64,000 nucleotides of DNA from Typhlomys cinereus (lineage: Eukaryota > Chordata > Mammalia > Rodentia > Platacanthomyidae), in assembly GCA_023101885.1 (NCBI GenBank), contig JALPQD010000518.1, positions 1 through 64,000 of the forward strand. Direction: 5' to 3'. A program made the translations under genes and the position numbers. Numbering within the stretch: the first letter of the stretch is position 1; each line of letters starts with the position of its first letter. Shown piece by piece: positions 22,460-33,299 of this stretch. The notes under the pieces are model-generated. The model worked only from the letters and a program-made list of their open reading frames with translations. It had not been told where the DNA came from and ran no database searches.

Positions 22460-22810
22460 TCCTTTATGTATGTGTGTATGGGATGTGTGGTGTTGCAAGG
22501 GTATGTAGGTGGTATCTGTACACAAGTGCACTTGAACATGTGTTCTGGAGACCCAAGAGGATATCAGGAATCATCCTATCTCGTGCTTCCACCTTATTGT
22601 TATGAGTTGGGTTTCTAATTAAATCCAGAGCACACCATTAGGTTAGTCTGGCTAACCAGCTTGGGTATTCCCAGGCTGCGCCTTCCAGGGCTGGAATGAC
22701 AAGCAGGCCACCACACCTACCTGGCATTTTTATATGGGATCAGGGGAATCCAATTCAGGTCTTTTGCTTTGAGGCAAAAGCTTTAACCACTGAGCCATCT
22801 TCCCAGTCTA
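22460..22810 (-). mobile_element. Older long tRNA-headed SINE, antisense
   Basis: A TG-rich reversed tail is followed by gttctggagacccaagaggatatcaggaatc, ggctgcgccttccagggct and gggatcaggggaatcc...aaaagctttaaccactgagccatc. Confidence 0.85.
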
Positions 22811-22970
22811 AAATGAGATCTTAATGGCAATCAGGAGACAGAAGCCCTTATCAGTAGTGAGATTTTTCTGCCCTTCTGCCTCTTTCTCATCCATCCCAAA
22901 TCCTCCCCTCCAGGACATTGGGCTCTGACGCCAGAATCAACATCAGATGACTCACTCTCCTGCTCCCAAG

Positions 22971-23010
22971 ATGCCCTGGGGGCTCCCAGCACTATCTCTG
23001 CTCTGTTTGG
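22971..23010 (+). CDS. Siglec locus B, signal-peptide exon
   Basis: The 40-nt coding part starts at an ATG after ctcccaag and reads MPWGLPALSLLCL plus one base, then a consensus donor gtaagt. Length, hydrophobicity and phase 1 ending fit the first coding exon of Siglecs, which encodes only the leader. The next exon with a compatible start lies at 25203, about 2.2 kb downstream. The intron holds a CA-rich block and several SINEs. Because the downstream exons are damaged, it probably belongs to a pseudogene, although this exon itself is intact. Confidence 0.65.
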
Positions 23011-23394
23011 GTAAGTGGAACTGGGAGACAGGGCAGATGTCCCAAGAAGCTGGGATAGGTGGACGGATTGAGGGGGCAAGGGTCCAGAACACAGAAAGAG
23101 GTTAGGACATAGATCTTTTGCCTTCCTGGAGGGGAGTCTTTAAGTTGGGGATATGCTAAGGAGGTGAACAATACATAGGTATCTGAGTTTGAACCCTTAT
23201 AAAAAGCCAAGTGTGTGTGGCATAGGCTCATGATCCCTATGACGGAGAGAAACAGAGGGATCCCCATGCTCCCTGACCAGTCAGCCTTACCTAACGGGTG
23301 AGTCCCCCTCCCTTATCCCAGTGAGAGACCCCTGTCTCAAAAAACAAGGTGGATGACACCTGAGGAACAATACCCAAGGGTTAGACTTCTGGCT

Positions 23395-23545
23395 ACAGAC
23401 AGACAGAGACAGACGACAGACAGACAGACACACACACACACACACACACAACACACACACACACAATCATACACACTCACATTCATACACACACACACAT
23501 TCATACACACATACATTCATGCACACGCACACACACCCACACAAT
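23395..23545. repeat. CAGA/CA-rich microsatellite
   Basis: An (AGAC)n start passes into (CA)n with interruptions (cattcatacac). Confidence 0.9.
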
Positions 23546-23735
23546 AATTTTTTGAGGTAGAATCTTATATAGCCCAGCCTGGCTTCGAACTTCTTACATA
23601 GCTGAAGATGACCTTGGATTTTTTATTCTTCTGCCTCTACCTTCAATTCAGGCAGTGCAGGAAATTGAACCCAGGGCTTTGTGTATGCCAAGCAAATACT
23701 CTACTAACTGAGCTACATCCAGCCCCCAAGAATTA
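23545..23735 (-). mobile_element. ID+B1 dimeric SINE (B4-like), antisense
   Basis: The copy reads ttttttgaggtagaatcttatatagcccagcctggcttcgaac (B1 antisense), then gaaattgaacccagggctttgtgtatgccaagc...ctgagctacatccagccc (ID antisense). Confidence 0.8.
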
Positions 23736-23744
23736 CATTCTTTT

Positions 23745-23900
23745 TTAAAAAAAATATTTATTTACTTGAGAGAGAATCTATTTAAAAAGAATAAGGTACA
23801 GGAAGTCAGTTCTCTCCTTCTACCATATGAGCTTCTAGGATCGAACTCAGATCTCCTAATTGTGAGCACCTTACCTGCTGAGCTATCTTGCCACCAAGAA
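23745..23900 (-). mobile_element. B2/B3-like SINE, antisense
   Basis: The copy reads tatttatttacttgagagag...tctctccttctaccatatgagcttctaggatcgaactcag...gagctatcttgcc. Confidence 0.75.
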
Positions 23901-23904
23901 TTAC

Positions 23905-24440
23905 ATCTTGATTAATCACAATTCAATAGTGTCTATGGTTGCCATGGAGACATGCCACAAGTTGCATTTTGTTTCCCCAACAACTAACTCCCTCAGCAAT
24001 TGATTATTAGCTCCACACAGGTGAGGAAACAGGTTCTGGGATATTAGGCGAAAATTCTGCCTCTAAAAATACCACCCAAGTTTTCCAACTCCAAGTTCCA
24101 TTTCAGTGATGTGTTGCTCTAGACCCTAGACAGCAAAGTGACCATGTCTGCTCTCAACATCGCCCCCTGTCGGAAGGGCATGAGTCACATCGTAGAGAAG
24201 GGACCCAGTTAGGGTGGCTGTGGTCAAGTGGTCAGGACACATGACTTGAAGTAATAACTCAGAGATCTGTGACCTGGTGCCCACAAAGCCTGGATCTCCT
24301 TTCCTTCATGTATTGTGTGGCCATGAAACACTGCCCCCTGAGGCAGTAGGCGGCATATGACTCAGGAAGCTAAGGAAAAGTACAAACTCTTTGGAAGGTT
24401 CACAAGGTCCTCTCCAAAGTTATCATGGAAAAAAAAAAAA
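23905..24440. other. No gene recognised
   Basis: This is intronic sequence between signal and V-set exons of Siglec locus B. No exon-like block was recognised. Confidence 0.4.
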
Positions 24441-24449
24441 GGTGTGGGA

Positions 24450-24704
24450 GGGGGAAGGCTGGAGAGAGACTCCAGGGTTAAAGCCTTTGCCTCAAAAGCA
24501 AAAGAACCTGAGTTCAAATTCCAGATCCTATGTAAAAATTCTTGGTGGATATAACAGTGGCCTATAATTCCAGCCCTGGAAGATGGAGCCTGGGAAACCC
24601 CAGAGCAAAGCAAGTAGAGCAATTGAGGATGGTTCTAGTTTTCACCCTTGACCTCCACAGGCACAATACTTAAGTGCCCTGTGGTACACACAGACACAGA
24701 TACA

Positions 24705-24754
<50 letters not shown>

Positions 24755-24755
24755 G
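24450..24755 (+). mobile_element. Older long tRNA-headed SINE with (CA)n tail
   Basis: This is a near-complete older copy. It has a head (aaggctggagagagactccagggttaaagcctttgcc, then agaacctgagttcaaattcc), a body (ataattccagccctggaag...gaaaccccagagcaaagcaag) and a tail (ctccacaggcac) with a perfect CA run at about 24708-24751. Confidence 0.88.
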
Positions 24756-25202
24756 AGAGAGAGTAAATAACAGCTAGAGGAGACTCTTTGGTGAAGTTGC
24801 CCACAAGTTATGCTCAGAGGTAAAGGGGAACAGGGACCCAGGCTGCTGTGAGCAGTCAAGCGATGTTCTCTCCAGCAGGCTGGGATGGAATCTTGGCCCA
24901 CCACCATCCCTGCTCTGTCTAGAGTGGACAGACATGTCTGGCCAGAAAAAGTGACATTTGTGGAAAGGATTGCAGTCTACTCAGAGCTCACCATTCATCT
25001 GTAGGGACTATGCACCTCTGCAACTATTGAATGACTTTCTCTGGCTGATCATTTCTGCTTGCCCCAGAGAGACTGTCCTCCCAAGGCCTCAAGAGTTGGT
25101 CCCTCAGAAGCTGGGCAAGTGCCAATCTCTCCTAGGTGATGTGAAATCCTCAGAAACAGAGGATTCACTCCATCTGGTTTTCAGTTCGGATCTTCCCCAC
25201 AG

Positions 25203-25528
25203 GGTTCCTTTCTCCAATTTTGGCGGGAATTGAGAAGACACGGGTAGAAGATGGCCTCTGCAGTACAGTCCCGTGTGTGTTGGAACTGGCGCAAGCACCT
25301 TGGAGCAATCCTGTGCTTATGGGCTATGAGCTCAAGGAGAACATCCGCTTCCCCATGGCGACGGATCAATCCAACGCTCCCAGTGACCACAGCACTGCCA
25401 AGGTCCAAGACTGTGCCCTGCTCATCAGAGGCATGCCCGGGAGGAATAGCCTAACATTTCTGCCCCACCCAGGCCCTGGACAACAGGAAAGTGCTGACCC
25501 CAGAGAGAGCACTGAGCTCTGGGTGCAG
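25203..25528 (+). pseudogene. Siglec locus B, degenerate V-set domain exon
   Basis: The acceptor ttccccacag joins in phase with the signal exon. The frame stays open through GIEKTRVEDGLCSTVPC, corresponding to the V-set start (VxxGLCVxVPC), GYELKENIRFPMATDQSN, corresponding to the CxC' region (GYWFREG...ATN), and DCALLIRGMP, corresponding to NCSLSIxDA. The expected RFRLLGD strand and the YFFR segment bearing the sialic-acid-binding arginine are missing, as is the conserved core tryptophan. A possible donor gtgagg follows at 25529, but the reading there is phase 0 instead of the usual phase 1. A ttctgccccacccag acceptor-like site lies within it at about 25473. The exon is probably non-functional for lectin binding. 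Confidence 0.65.
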
Positions 25529-25624
25529 GTGAGGTCATGTGTGAACCCTAAGTGGCTTGGGAACGAGGAAGCCTGGAGGAGGTTCTCCTAGTTGGGGACT
25601 TAAAAAATAAAACAGGCATCGAAT

Positions 25625-25860
25625 TGGGGTGATGACTTAGAAGTTAAAGCCTTTGCCTTGCAAGCAAAAGAACCTGAGCCTAGATCCTCAGATTCCACAG
25701 AAATGGCAGGTGTCTGTAATTCTGGACCTGGAAGGCGGAGCCTGGGAATCCCCAGAGCAAAGCATAAGAAGGTAGAGCAACTCAGAATGATTCCTGAAGT
25801 CACTTTTGGTCCTCCACAGGCACACACACTCAAGAGTCCTCTGGTGTACACACACACAGA
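25625..25860 (+). mobile_element. Older long tRNA-headed SINE
   Basis: The copy reads gatgacttagaagttaaagcctttgccttgcaagc, then agaacctgagcctagatcctc, tgtaattctggacctgg, agcataagaaggtagagcaac, ctccacaggcacac. Confidence 0.88.
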
Positions 25861-25929
25861 ATTATTTAATTTCTCCAACAATGCAGTTGCAGCTAGCTAC
25901 TTCATCTCTCCAGATAGAACTAGAGAGAG

Positions 25930-26110
25930 TCTGTGTGCCGACTCACATCTGTAGTCCCAACACTGGAAGTGCTAAGGCCACGAGGCAGGAGGATCACTGT
26001 GAGTTTTTGAGACCAGTCTGGGCTCCATTGTAAGTTCCAGGATAGCCGGGGCTACAAAGTGAGCGTATCTCAAAACACAACATGCATAAACACCAAAGAA
26101 TAACAGAGTA
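25930..26110 (+). mobile_element. B1-like SINE
   Basis: The copy reads tgtgccgactcacatctgtagtcccaacactgg...gaggcaggaggatcactgtgag...gagaccagtctggg. Confidence 0.78.
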
Positions 26111-26219
26111 GGAAGTAACTTCCCCACAGCCTGGAGCCAAGAACAAGAAGGAAATGGTGACAGGTCAGGAAGGGAAGGAGCAGAATCCAAGGGGGAGGGT
26201 GTGTGAAGAGTTACCTTAG

Positions 26220-26700
26220 TTTCCTATTTCCCTGCTGTGATGACTGCCGTGGGAAGGAAGGCTGAGGAGGAGTTCATGTAGGTCTGGTCTGAGGAACACA
26301 TGACCCACACAGGTAGGGGAGCAAGGGTTTTATTTCTGCTTCTGCTTCTAAGTCAGAGTCCGTTCTGGCAGGGAGTTGCCAACAAGGACTGGGGAAAACT
26401 GAGGAGGCAAGGAAGAGAGAGAGAGAGAGAGTAGGAAGGATCTGGCATGCAATGAGTTGCCATCCAGAAGTGTCTTAAGCAGGTATGGGTTCCTGCCTGT
26501 GGCTGGCCATGAGGAGATTCTGGACCCAAGCCTGGGGAAGAGACAACATCAAAGGGCTGCACCTGCCCTTTGACCCCTTAAGACAGAGGGAGGTTTTGGA
26601 TCTAAGTGTTTTTTTTTTTGGTTGTGTTTTTGTGAGGAGAGGATAGAGGGAGTTCCATTTCACCTGGGAGAGAAGACGGGGCAAAAGGGGGTGTAAGGTT
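26220..26700 (-). mobile_element. LTR-like endogenous retroviral segment, antisense
   Basis: On the minus strand a CT-rich U3-like region leads to agcagaaataaaacccttgc (poly(A) signal followed by a CTTGC-type R/U5 start), then a U5-like segment. This layout is common in rodent ERV LTRs. Exact borders and TSD were not resolved, and no coding remains were recognised. Confidence 0.4.
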
Positions 26701-26711
26701 AAAAAAAAAAA

Positions 26712-27005
26712 GGCTGAACACGCCATTCCACTGACAAGGAACAGAAAAGTTTATCGATCACATGGTTACATGGCCACTGGACTAATTCTCAGAAGGAGAA
26801 AAGACAAGATTTGAAGGTGCAATGGAGTTTGTATCCCTGGGCATGTGGGTGAGGTGACAATCCCTGTTCCAATGAGGTACATGACTAAGAGTAGGCTTTG
26901 CAAGTGTCTACTGGCCACTGGGAGGTGGGCAGTGACCAAGCAGAGCTTTCACTCTGAATATAAGATTTGGAGTACAGGGAATGTATCATTCCAGCCTTTC
27001 ATTGA
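26712..27005. repeat. Dispersed segment, copy 1 of a 2.9-kb-spaced pair
   Basis: The copy shares gccattccactgacaagg, acatggttacatgg, ctggactaattctcagaagg, gggcatgtggg and the tctactggccactgggagg region with 29654-30003 in the same order and orientation. On the minus strand both contain ATAAAC plus a tcttgtc-like end, so an LTR pair is possible but unproven. Confidence 0.6.
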
Positions 27006-27009
27006 TGAT

Positions 27010-28105
27010 AAGGGGCGATGCATTCATTCTTTGCTACTTCCTGCTAAACAGGGTCGATGTGGGGGGAAGGTTACAGGCTGGATTGACAGTCCTCTCCCAG
27101 TGCCCCATGGTAAAGAGGAGCATGGAGAATTTCAGACCTTGATGGGTCTTTAGCTTAGGAGAGACAAGACTGAAAAAAAAAGTTAAGAAGTTAATGGAGG
27201 GTTTGATTAAGGGGCCAATGAATTATTGTAGGGAATTTGAATTACATTAAGCCTGCTATCTGTCAGGTTCAGCTTATCTAATAACACGTAACAGTCAGCA
27301 GAAAACTAGGTCACATACAGAAGATGACAATAAATGGCAATTAGGGGCTTAAAATGGACCCAAGATAATCTGGTTTTGGATTTGCAACATTCTAGATCTC
27401 TCCACTTTATTGGAGGTTCCAATCAAGCCAATCAGCCTTACAAGTGTAGCAGCATCTTTCCATGAACTCACATTCATTTTCCTGTTAGCAGGACATCACA
27501 GTTTGTGCATGTACAGGCTATACAGTAGGCCATATATGTTTCACATAGCTAAGAACACTTTGTCTCATGTAGATGAGGCTGAATAGTAGGTAGGAGAACA
27601 TTCAGGAGAGAGAGATGGCTAATTGGTAGAGTCACTAATAAAGAAACACTTGGATCATATTGAATTTACTGGTCATAATGATCTGATCTGATATATATAT
27701 ATATATTATATATATATTGTTTATTCTGTCCTCTGCATCTGATATAACATTTGCATGTGACCTGTGATTAGCAATATTATATATAAAATTAAAGTAAGCA
27801 ATGAGGTGAAGGTAATGGTGAGGAGGAGCAAGCATTATATTTGTAGCATTGCTTTCAGGCCAGCTTGACATTAGTTAAAATCCATAGCATCATATTAAAA
27901 CCTTTTAGTAATATTGTATATCCAGTGAGACAATTGATCAGATGCTTTAGGAATCAGGATTTTATAAGTCTTATAGTCATAACCAAATCTTTGTGTAATC
28001 AAGATATACTGAAATTAACAAGGAGAAAATTTATAGAGACAATTGGAAAACACTTGAATGTATAAAGCTCAGTTCTTACTTATTTACTCTAGCATTAAGT
28101 AATCT
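27010..28105. other. AT-rich non-coding stretch
   Basis: It includes an (AT)n run at about 27690-27718. No exon was seen. Confidence 0.5.
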
Positions 28106-28124
28106 TTAAAATTTGTGCCTTTAA

Positions 28125-28435
28125 CTAGGATCCTTAGAGGCAAGGGATTAACAGCCACAGTAGTGTTCCTATACTAAAGGGGAACACAAAGAAGAGCTCT
28201 AGGCAATGCTACTGAGTCCTTACACCTCATCAGAGAGGAGGACCCAAAGGGAAGTTTGACATGCACACTAAAGGATGCTCTAGGAATTCCCCCCCCCCCA
28301 ACTGGGAGAAATGGAGGGAGGAGGAGAAAGGAAGGAGAAAATGGGGGAGGGAGCAAGGGGATCCAGGGAGGGGTGGAGGGAGGGAGGGGAATGGGGTACC
28401 TATCAAGTTTTATGAGTGGAAAAAATAAATTAAAA
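28125..28435 (+). mobile_element. 5'-truncated L1 3' end with TSD
   Basis: It runs from tccttagaggcaagggatt through catcagagaggaggaccc and a G-rich tract to agttttatgagtggaaaaaataaat. TSDs aaatttgtgcctttaa (28109-28124) and aaatttatgcctttaa (28436-28451) differ at one base. Confidence 0.9.
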
Positions 28436-28699
28436 AAATTTATGCCTTTAAGATAAAGTAGCATATCGCTAAGGTGAAGCAGGCCAAGACATTTTTTGAG
28501 TTTTAAAGTAACCCCCTTCCCCTTTTTTTTCTAGCTTGACTTGGTCAGGATATGAACTTTGCATTTGAATGTTAATTGGTAGGATTAAGCCTTTTAAATG
28601 CCCACTTTGAAAGAATTTAACATAAACAAAACTTATTTACCTATCATTTACATTTATGGGTTCAATTGTACTTTAAATATCTTTTAGAGCCAAATGTAA

Positions 28700-28885
28700 G
28701 ATGGACTATACCACTTTAGTAAAAGTTCTTTTAACTTTGCTTCATCTGATTTAGAGTTTGTATATCTAAATAGATCTCAAGATACTGTAGATGGACTATA
28801 CCACAAGTTGGCAAAAGTTTTTTTAACTTTATTTTACCTGATTTAGAGTGTGTATCTATAAACAGATGCTAAGATACTGTGAAAT
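28700..28885. repeat. ~93-bp tandem duplication
   Basis: The block gatggactataccac...ttttaactt...gatttagagt...agatactgt occurs twice head to tail with modest divergence. A third, related block lies at 29785-29875 inside the 29654-30003 repeat copy. Confidence 0.8.
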
Positions 28886-28889
28886 ATCA

Positions 28890-29340
28890 AATGAGCAAGC
28901 AGCACCATGGTTAGTAAGTTTTCTTTACAACTCAGAGAGTACATTATATAAAACAGCATTTAAATATTAGGAGAAAAAACTTATCACATGGTAATAGAAA
29001 TCATTACATCTGAATTAAGCTAGTATGGTTTCAACAGAAGCAGAAGTACATATGGAGGACACGTAGTTAGGGAAGCAGATTGGAGCAAGGAACTTAATTG
29101 TGTCATGCTAGAAAGTGAGCCCATTCCTTACCACAAGGAGAATGAGGAAGTTCCAATGAATTCCTCAGATGACATTTGCATAATTAACCAATATCCATAG
29201 TGGTTTTGTTACTTTGGGAACACATGGAAAATTTTTTAAAAGAATTACAAGTGACACTAAAAAACTGGCAGGAGGGCAAAAGTCTTCATGGCTTTGGCAA
29301 GAACACAATCTTTATTTGCAGTCTCATTAAAATCAAAAAA
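28890..29340. other. No gene recognised
   Basis: AT-rich, with no feature supported. Confidence 0.4.
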
Positions 29341-29345
29341 AAGGG

Positions 29346-29653
29346 GGGGGCTGAGAGGTGGCTCAGGGGTTAAGCCTCTGCCTTGCAGGCAGAAGGTCCT
29401 GAGTTCGAATCCTAGACCCCATGTATAGATGCCTGGCCAAAGCGGGGGAGGCCTACATTTCTGGTCCTGGTAGGGCGGAGCCTGTGAATCCCGGGGCAGA
29501 GTAAACAAGGAGGAGGTGGAGGCGGTCCATGGTGGTTCCCCGAGTTCGCCCGTGGTTCTACACATACACACACATACATACATACACACATGCACACACG
29601 CACAATTGAATAAACAAACAAATAAATAAATAAATTTTCAAAAAAAAAAAAAA
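29346..29653 (+). mobile_element. Young long tRNA-headed SINE
   Basis: The copy reads ggtggctcaggggttaagcctctgccttgcaggc, then aggtcctgagttcgaatcc, a GC-rich body (gtggaggcggtccatggtgg), a CA-rich tail and aataaataaat with an A-run. It closely matches the copies at 37216, 39584 and 54765. The TSD is unclear because both flanks are A-rich. Confidence 0.92.
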
Positions 29654-30003
29654 GTTCACGCCATGCCACAAACAAGGAATGGAATAAGTTCATTGATAAC
29701 ATGGTTATATGGTGACTGGACTAATTCTCAGAAGGAAAAAAGCAGGATCTGAGGTAGAGCTGAGTTTTTAATCCCCGGGCATGTGGGATTAACTTTGCTT
29801 CATCTGGTCTAGAGTTTGTATATCTAAAGATCTCAAGATACTGTAGATGGACTATACCACAAGTTGGCAAAAGGAGTGAGTCATCAGTCCCTGTCCCAAT
29901 GGGTACGTGACTAAGTGGGCTTTGCGAGTGCCTGCTGGCCATTGGGAGGAGGACACTGACCAGCAGGCAGAGCTATTGCTCTAATATGGGGTTGGAGGAA
30001 AGG
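29654..30003. repeat. Dispersed segment, copy 2, with internal 90-bp insert
   Basis: It matches 26712-27005 but carries an extra block at about 29789-29875 that itself matches 28735-28825 (aactttgcttcatctg...cacaagttggcaaaag). Confidence 0.65.
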
Positions 30004-30246
30004 GAATCTACCCAGAAGAGGGAGGAAGAGGAAGGGAGGAAGAGAAGAGACAGAAAAAGAGAGAGGGGAGGTAGAGAGAAATGAGACAGACAAGCAGACA
30101 ACTAGAGCGTCGGTGATCTAACTCCCAGATTCTGTGAGGTGTTGCAGGAAGGGGTAGTTCCAAATGGAAACACTGTACAGAACCCATAAGGGCCTCTTGC
30201 TCCCCACCCCACCCCCACCTCTCTGAACCAAAGCTCTGTTTTCCAG

Positions 30247-30894
<648 letters not shown>

Positions 30895-30954
30895 CTGGGC
30901 GGAGCAAGCACAGGGTGAGGCGGTGAGCGCAACGCTACAGAGGCAGTGGGCAGT

Positions 30955-31300
30955 GAGGTATGGGCGGGGCTCGGAGGCAGAGTGACAACATAGAGTCCTC
31001 CAGTGAAAGCTGGGGACGCGACTCAGGAGTAGAGTGACAGCCTAGAAGCCTCCACTGAGGGCTGGGGGCGGGGCTCAGGAGTAGAGTGGCAACCTGGAAT
31101 CCTCCAGTGAAGAGCTGAAGACGGGGCTCAGAGGCAGAGTGACAACCTAGCATCCTCCAGAGAAGGCTGGGGGCTCGACTCAGGGGTAGAGTGACAGCCT
31201 AGAAGCCTCCACTGAAGGCTGGGGGCAGGGCTCAGGGGTGAGCGGCAGCCTGGAATCCTCCAGTGAGGGCTGGGGGCGGAGCTCAGCAGTGACCAGCTTG
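30955..31300 (+). repeat. ~52-bp minisatellite derived from an ID SINE head, ~6 copies
   Basis: The units read ggctgggggcggggctcagg, then agtagagtgacaacctagaa, then tcctccagtga. Compared with an ID head (ggctggggatgtggctcagtggtagagcgcttgcctag), the unit is clearly a tRNA-derived SINE start. Neighbouring units differ by small substitutions and alternating variants (tccactga and tccagtga), suggesting a higher-order two-unit repeat. Confidence 0.85.
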
Positions 31301-31399
31301 CCCCACTTGCAGGAGGCCTGGTTTCCACGCCCCGCCAAGAGAAAGGGAAACACACAAGAAACACAGGTTCTGGCCGGGTGTGAGCTGTAAGCTTACTGT

Positions 31400-31560
31400 A
31401 AGCTCTGGGCTTCCGATTCTGAGCCACCACCCCTCCTGGAATTCCCACTCTAGAAGGTAGAGCCCGGGAAACTGTAAAGCAGTAAGGAGGTAGAAGCAAT
31501 CTAGGATGATTCCTGATGCCACTCTTGGGCCTCCACAGGCACACACGTTTCTTCTTATGC

Positions 31561-31601
<41 letters not shown>

Positions 31602-31625
31602 GTAAAAATAAAATAAATAAATAAA
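31400..31625 (+). mobile_element. Older long tRNA-headed SINE, 5' truncated
   Basis: The copy reads tcccactctagaaggtagagcccggg, agtaaggaggtagaagcaatc, tgatgccactcttgggcctcc, a CA run at about 31561-31600, then aataaataaata. Confidence 0.8.
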
Positions 31626-31629
31626 AATG

Positions 31630-32000
31630 ACTGCAGCGATGGTTGTACAACCCCAAGAATGTTCTGGAAGCCAGTGAATTACACATTTGACCTGGGAAAA
31701 GAGCGCAGCATGGGAATTCATCTCACTAACGCTCTGCACAAGGAAGGAGGATTGTAAAGAAGGGGTGGCAGGGAGGGCACCAGAAAGGAGACTTGCTGTT
31801 CCCATCTCCCCCTCGAATCTGGGATCAAACTCCCCCCTCATTAAACTTGAGTAAGTTTGTGTCAGTTAAAGACAAGAGCAATTTACTGGCTGTCACAGGA
31901 GGGGGAAAAATACCCAGGGAAGAGCAGAAACTCCAAAGGAGATGCAGGAATTTCTGCAGGCTTTACACCTGGGGCAGAAACACAGCACCCCAGGACCTGT
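31630..32000. other. No gene recognised
   Basis: No feature is supported. Confidence 0.4.
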
Positions 32001-32009
32001 GAGATTGAA

Positions 32010-32130
32010 GAAGCAACAGAAATGACTCAGTGGGTCAGGAGCTGCTCGCAAACTTGGAGACCCAAGTTTGAGCTCTGACACCCACAGGATGCAAGGAGAG
32101 AAGTGACCTCCAAAAGCTAAATAAAGATAC
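32010..32130 (+). mobile_element. B2-like SINE
   Basis: The copy reads gaaatgactcagtgggtcaggagctgc...agacccaagtttgagctctgac, then aagtgacctccaaaag and an A-rich end (aaataaag). Confidence 0.65.
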
Positions 32131-32144
32131 TACACTAACAAAGG

Positions 32145-32631
32145 GACTGGTGAGAAACATCAGTAGTTAAAGCATCTGCTCACAACCTGGTGGCCCGAGT
32201 TGATAGAAGAAGAGAACTGCCTTCTGAAAGTTGTCCTCTGACTTCCACCTGCGTGCCACAGCACGTGTGTGCCTTCTCTCTCCCTCCCTCCCTCTCCCAT
32301 CTCCCATACACCCCTGCACACAACATATGTATACCCACAACTACAAACACATATGCATGCATACATTTCCATGCACACACATATCCACATATGTACACAC
32401 TGTGTGCATCCACACATGAGTGTGCACAAATATACATAGGTGCACAAATGCATATACACATCTACACACAAACATACAGATATGCATGCACACACATGCA
32501 TGTGGACGCACATACATGCACACGCATACATACAGACACACATATATGCACGATGCACACGCACACACACATCACTTAATTAATTAAAAAATTACGACCT
32601 CAGTATACATGCACAAGGTACGTATACACGT

Positions 32632-32676
<45 letters not shown>

Positions 32677-32680
32677 GAAA
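32145..32680 (+). mobile_element. B2-like SINE with long irregular CA/CATA tail
   Basis: The head has agtagttaaagcatctgctcacaacctggtgg and the body has ttgtcctctgacttccacc. It is followed by about 300 bp of degenerate CA-rich repeat and a perfect CA run at about 32634-32673. Frames on both strands (His/Thr-rich, Cys/Val-rich) are compositional. Confidence 0.75.
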
Positions 32681-32730
32681 GAATGTTGTCACAGCATCTG
32701 CAAAAGCAAGAGTTTTGAAGTAAATGCGTT
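32166..32730. repeat. Left copy of a duplication flanking the assembly gap
   Basis: It starts gttaaagcatctgctcac and ends gaagtaaatgcgtt at the Ns. It matches the right copy along its full length, with mostly single-base indels. Confidence 0.9.
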
Positions 32731-32740
32731 NNNNNNNNNN
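32731..32740. other. Assembly gap (10 N)
   Basis: Ten consecutive N bases. The true sequence and length here are unknown. Confidence 1.
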
Positions 32741-33197
32741 GTTAAAGCATTTTGCTCACAACCTGGTGGCCCGAGGTTGACAGAAGGGAAACTCCTTCTG
32801 AGTGTCCTCCTGACTTCCACCTGCGTGCCACAGCACGTGTGTGCCTTCTCTCTCCCTCCCTCCCTCTCACTCTCATACACCCCTGCACACACATATTATA
32901 CCCACAAATCAAACACATATGCATGCATACACTTCCATGCACACACATATCCACATATGTACACACTGTGTGCATCCACACATGAGTGTGCACAAATATA
33001 CATAGGTGCACACATGCATATACACATCTACACACAAACATACAGATATGCATGCACACACATGCATGTGGACGCACATACATGCACACGCATACATACA
33101 GACACACATATATGCACGATGCACACGCACACACACATCACTTAATTAATTAAAAAATTACGACCTCAGTATACATGCACAAGGTACGTATACACGT

Positions 33198-33242
<45 letters not shown>

Positions 33243-33291
33243 GAAGATGGTCACAGCATCTGCAAAAGCAAGAGTTTGAAGTAACATGCGT
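32741..33291. repeat. Right copy of a duplication flanking the assembly gap
   Basis: It begins gttaaagcattttgctcac, the same word that begins the left copy, and ends gaagtaacatgcgtttcc, the same word at which the left copy runs into the Ns. It then continues into unique sequence. Confidence 0.9.
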
Positions 33292-33299
33292 TTCCTCTT

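Noticed and set aside
31128..31841. 237-codon minus-strand frame
   Set aside because: It crosses a SINE, a CA run and the ID-derived minisatellite. The repeat units supply its internal repeats.
32190..33145. His/Thr- and Cys-rich frames of 130-178 codons on both strands
   Set aside because: They come from the CA/CATA tail of a SINE and its duplicate, and one frame runs across the Ns.
32635..33240. Regularly spaced short repeats that could suggest a CRISPR-like array
   Set aside because: They are CA microsatellites in a eukaryotic genome and have no repeat-spacer structure.
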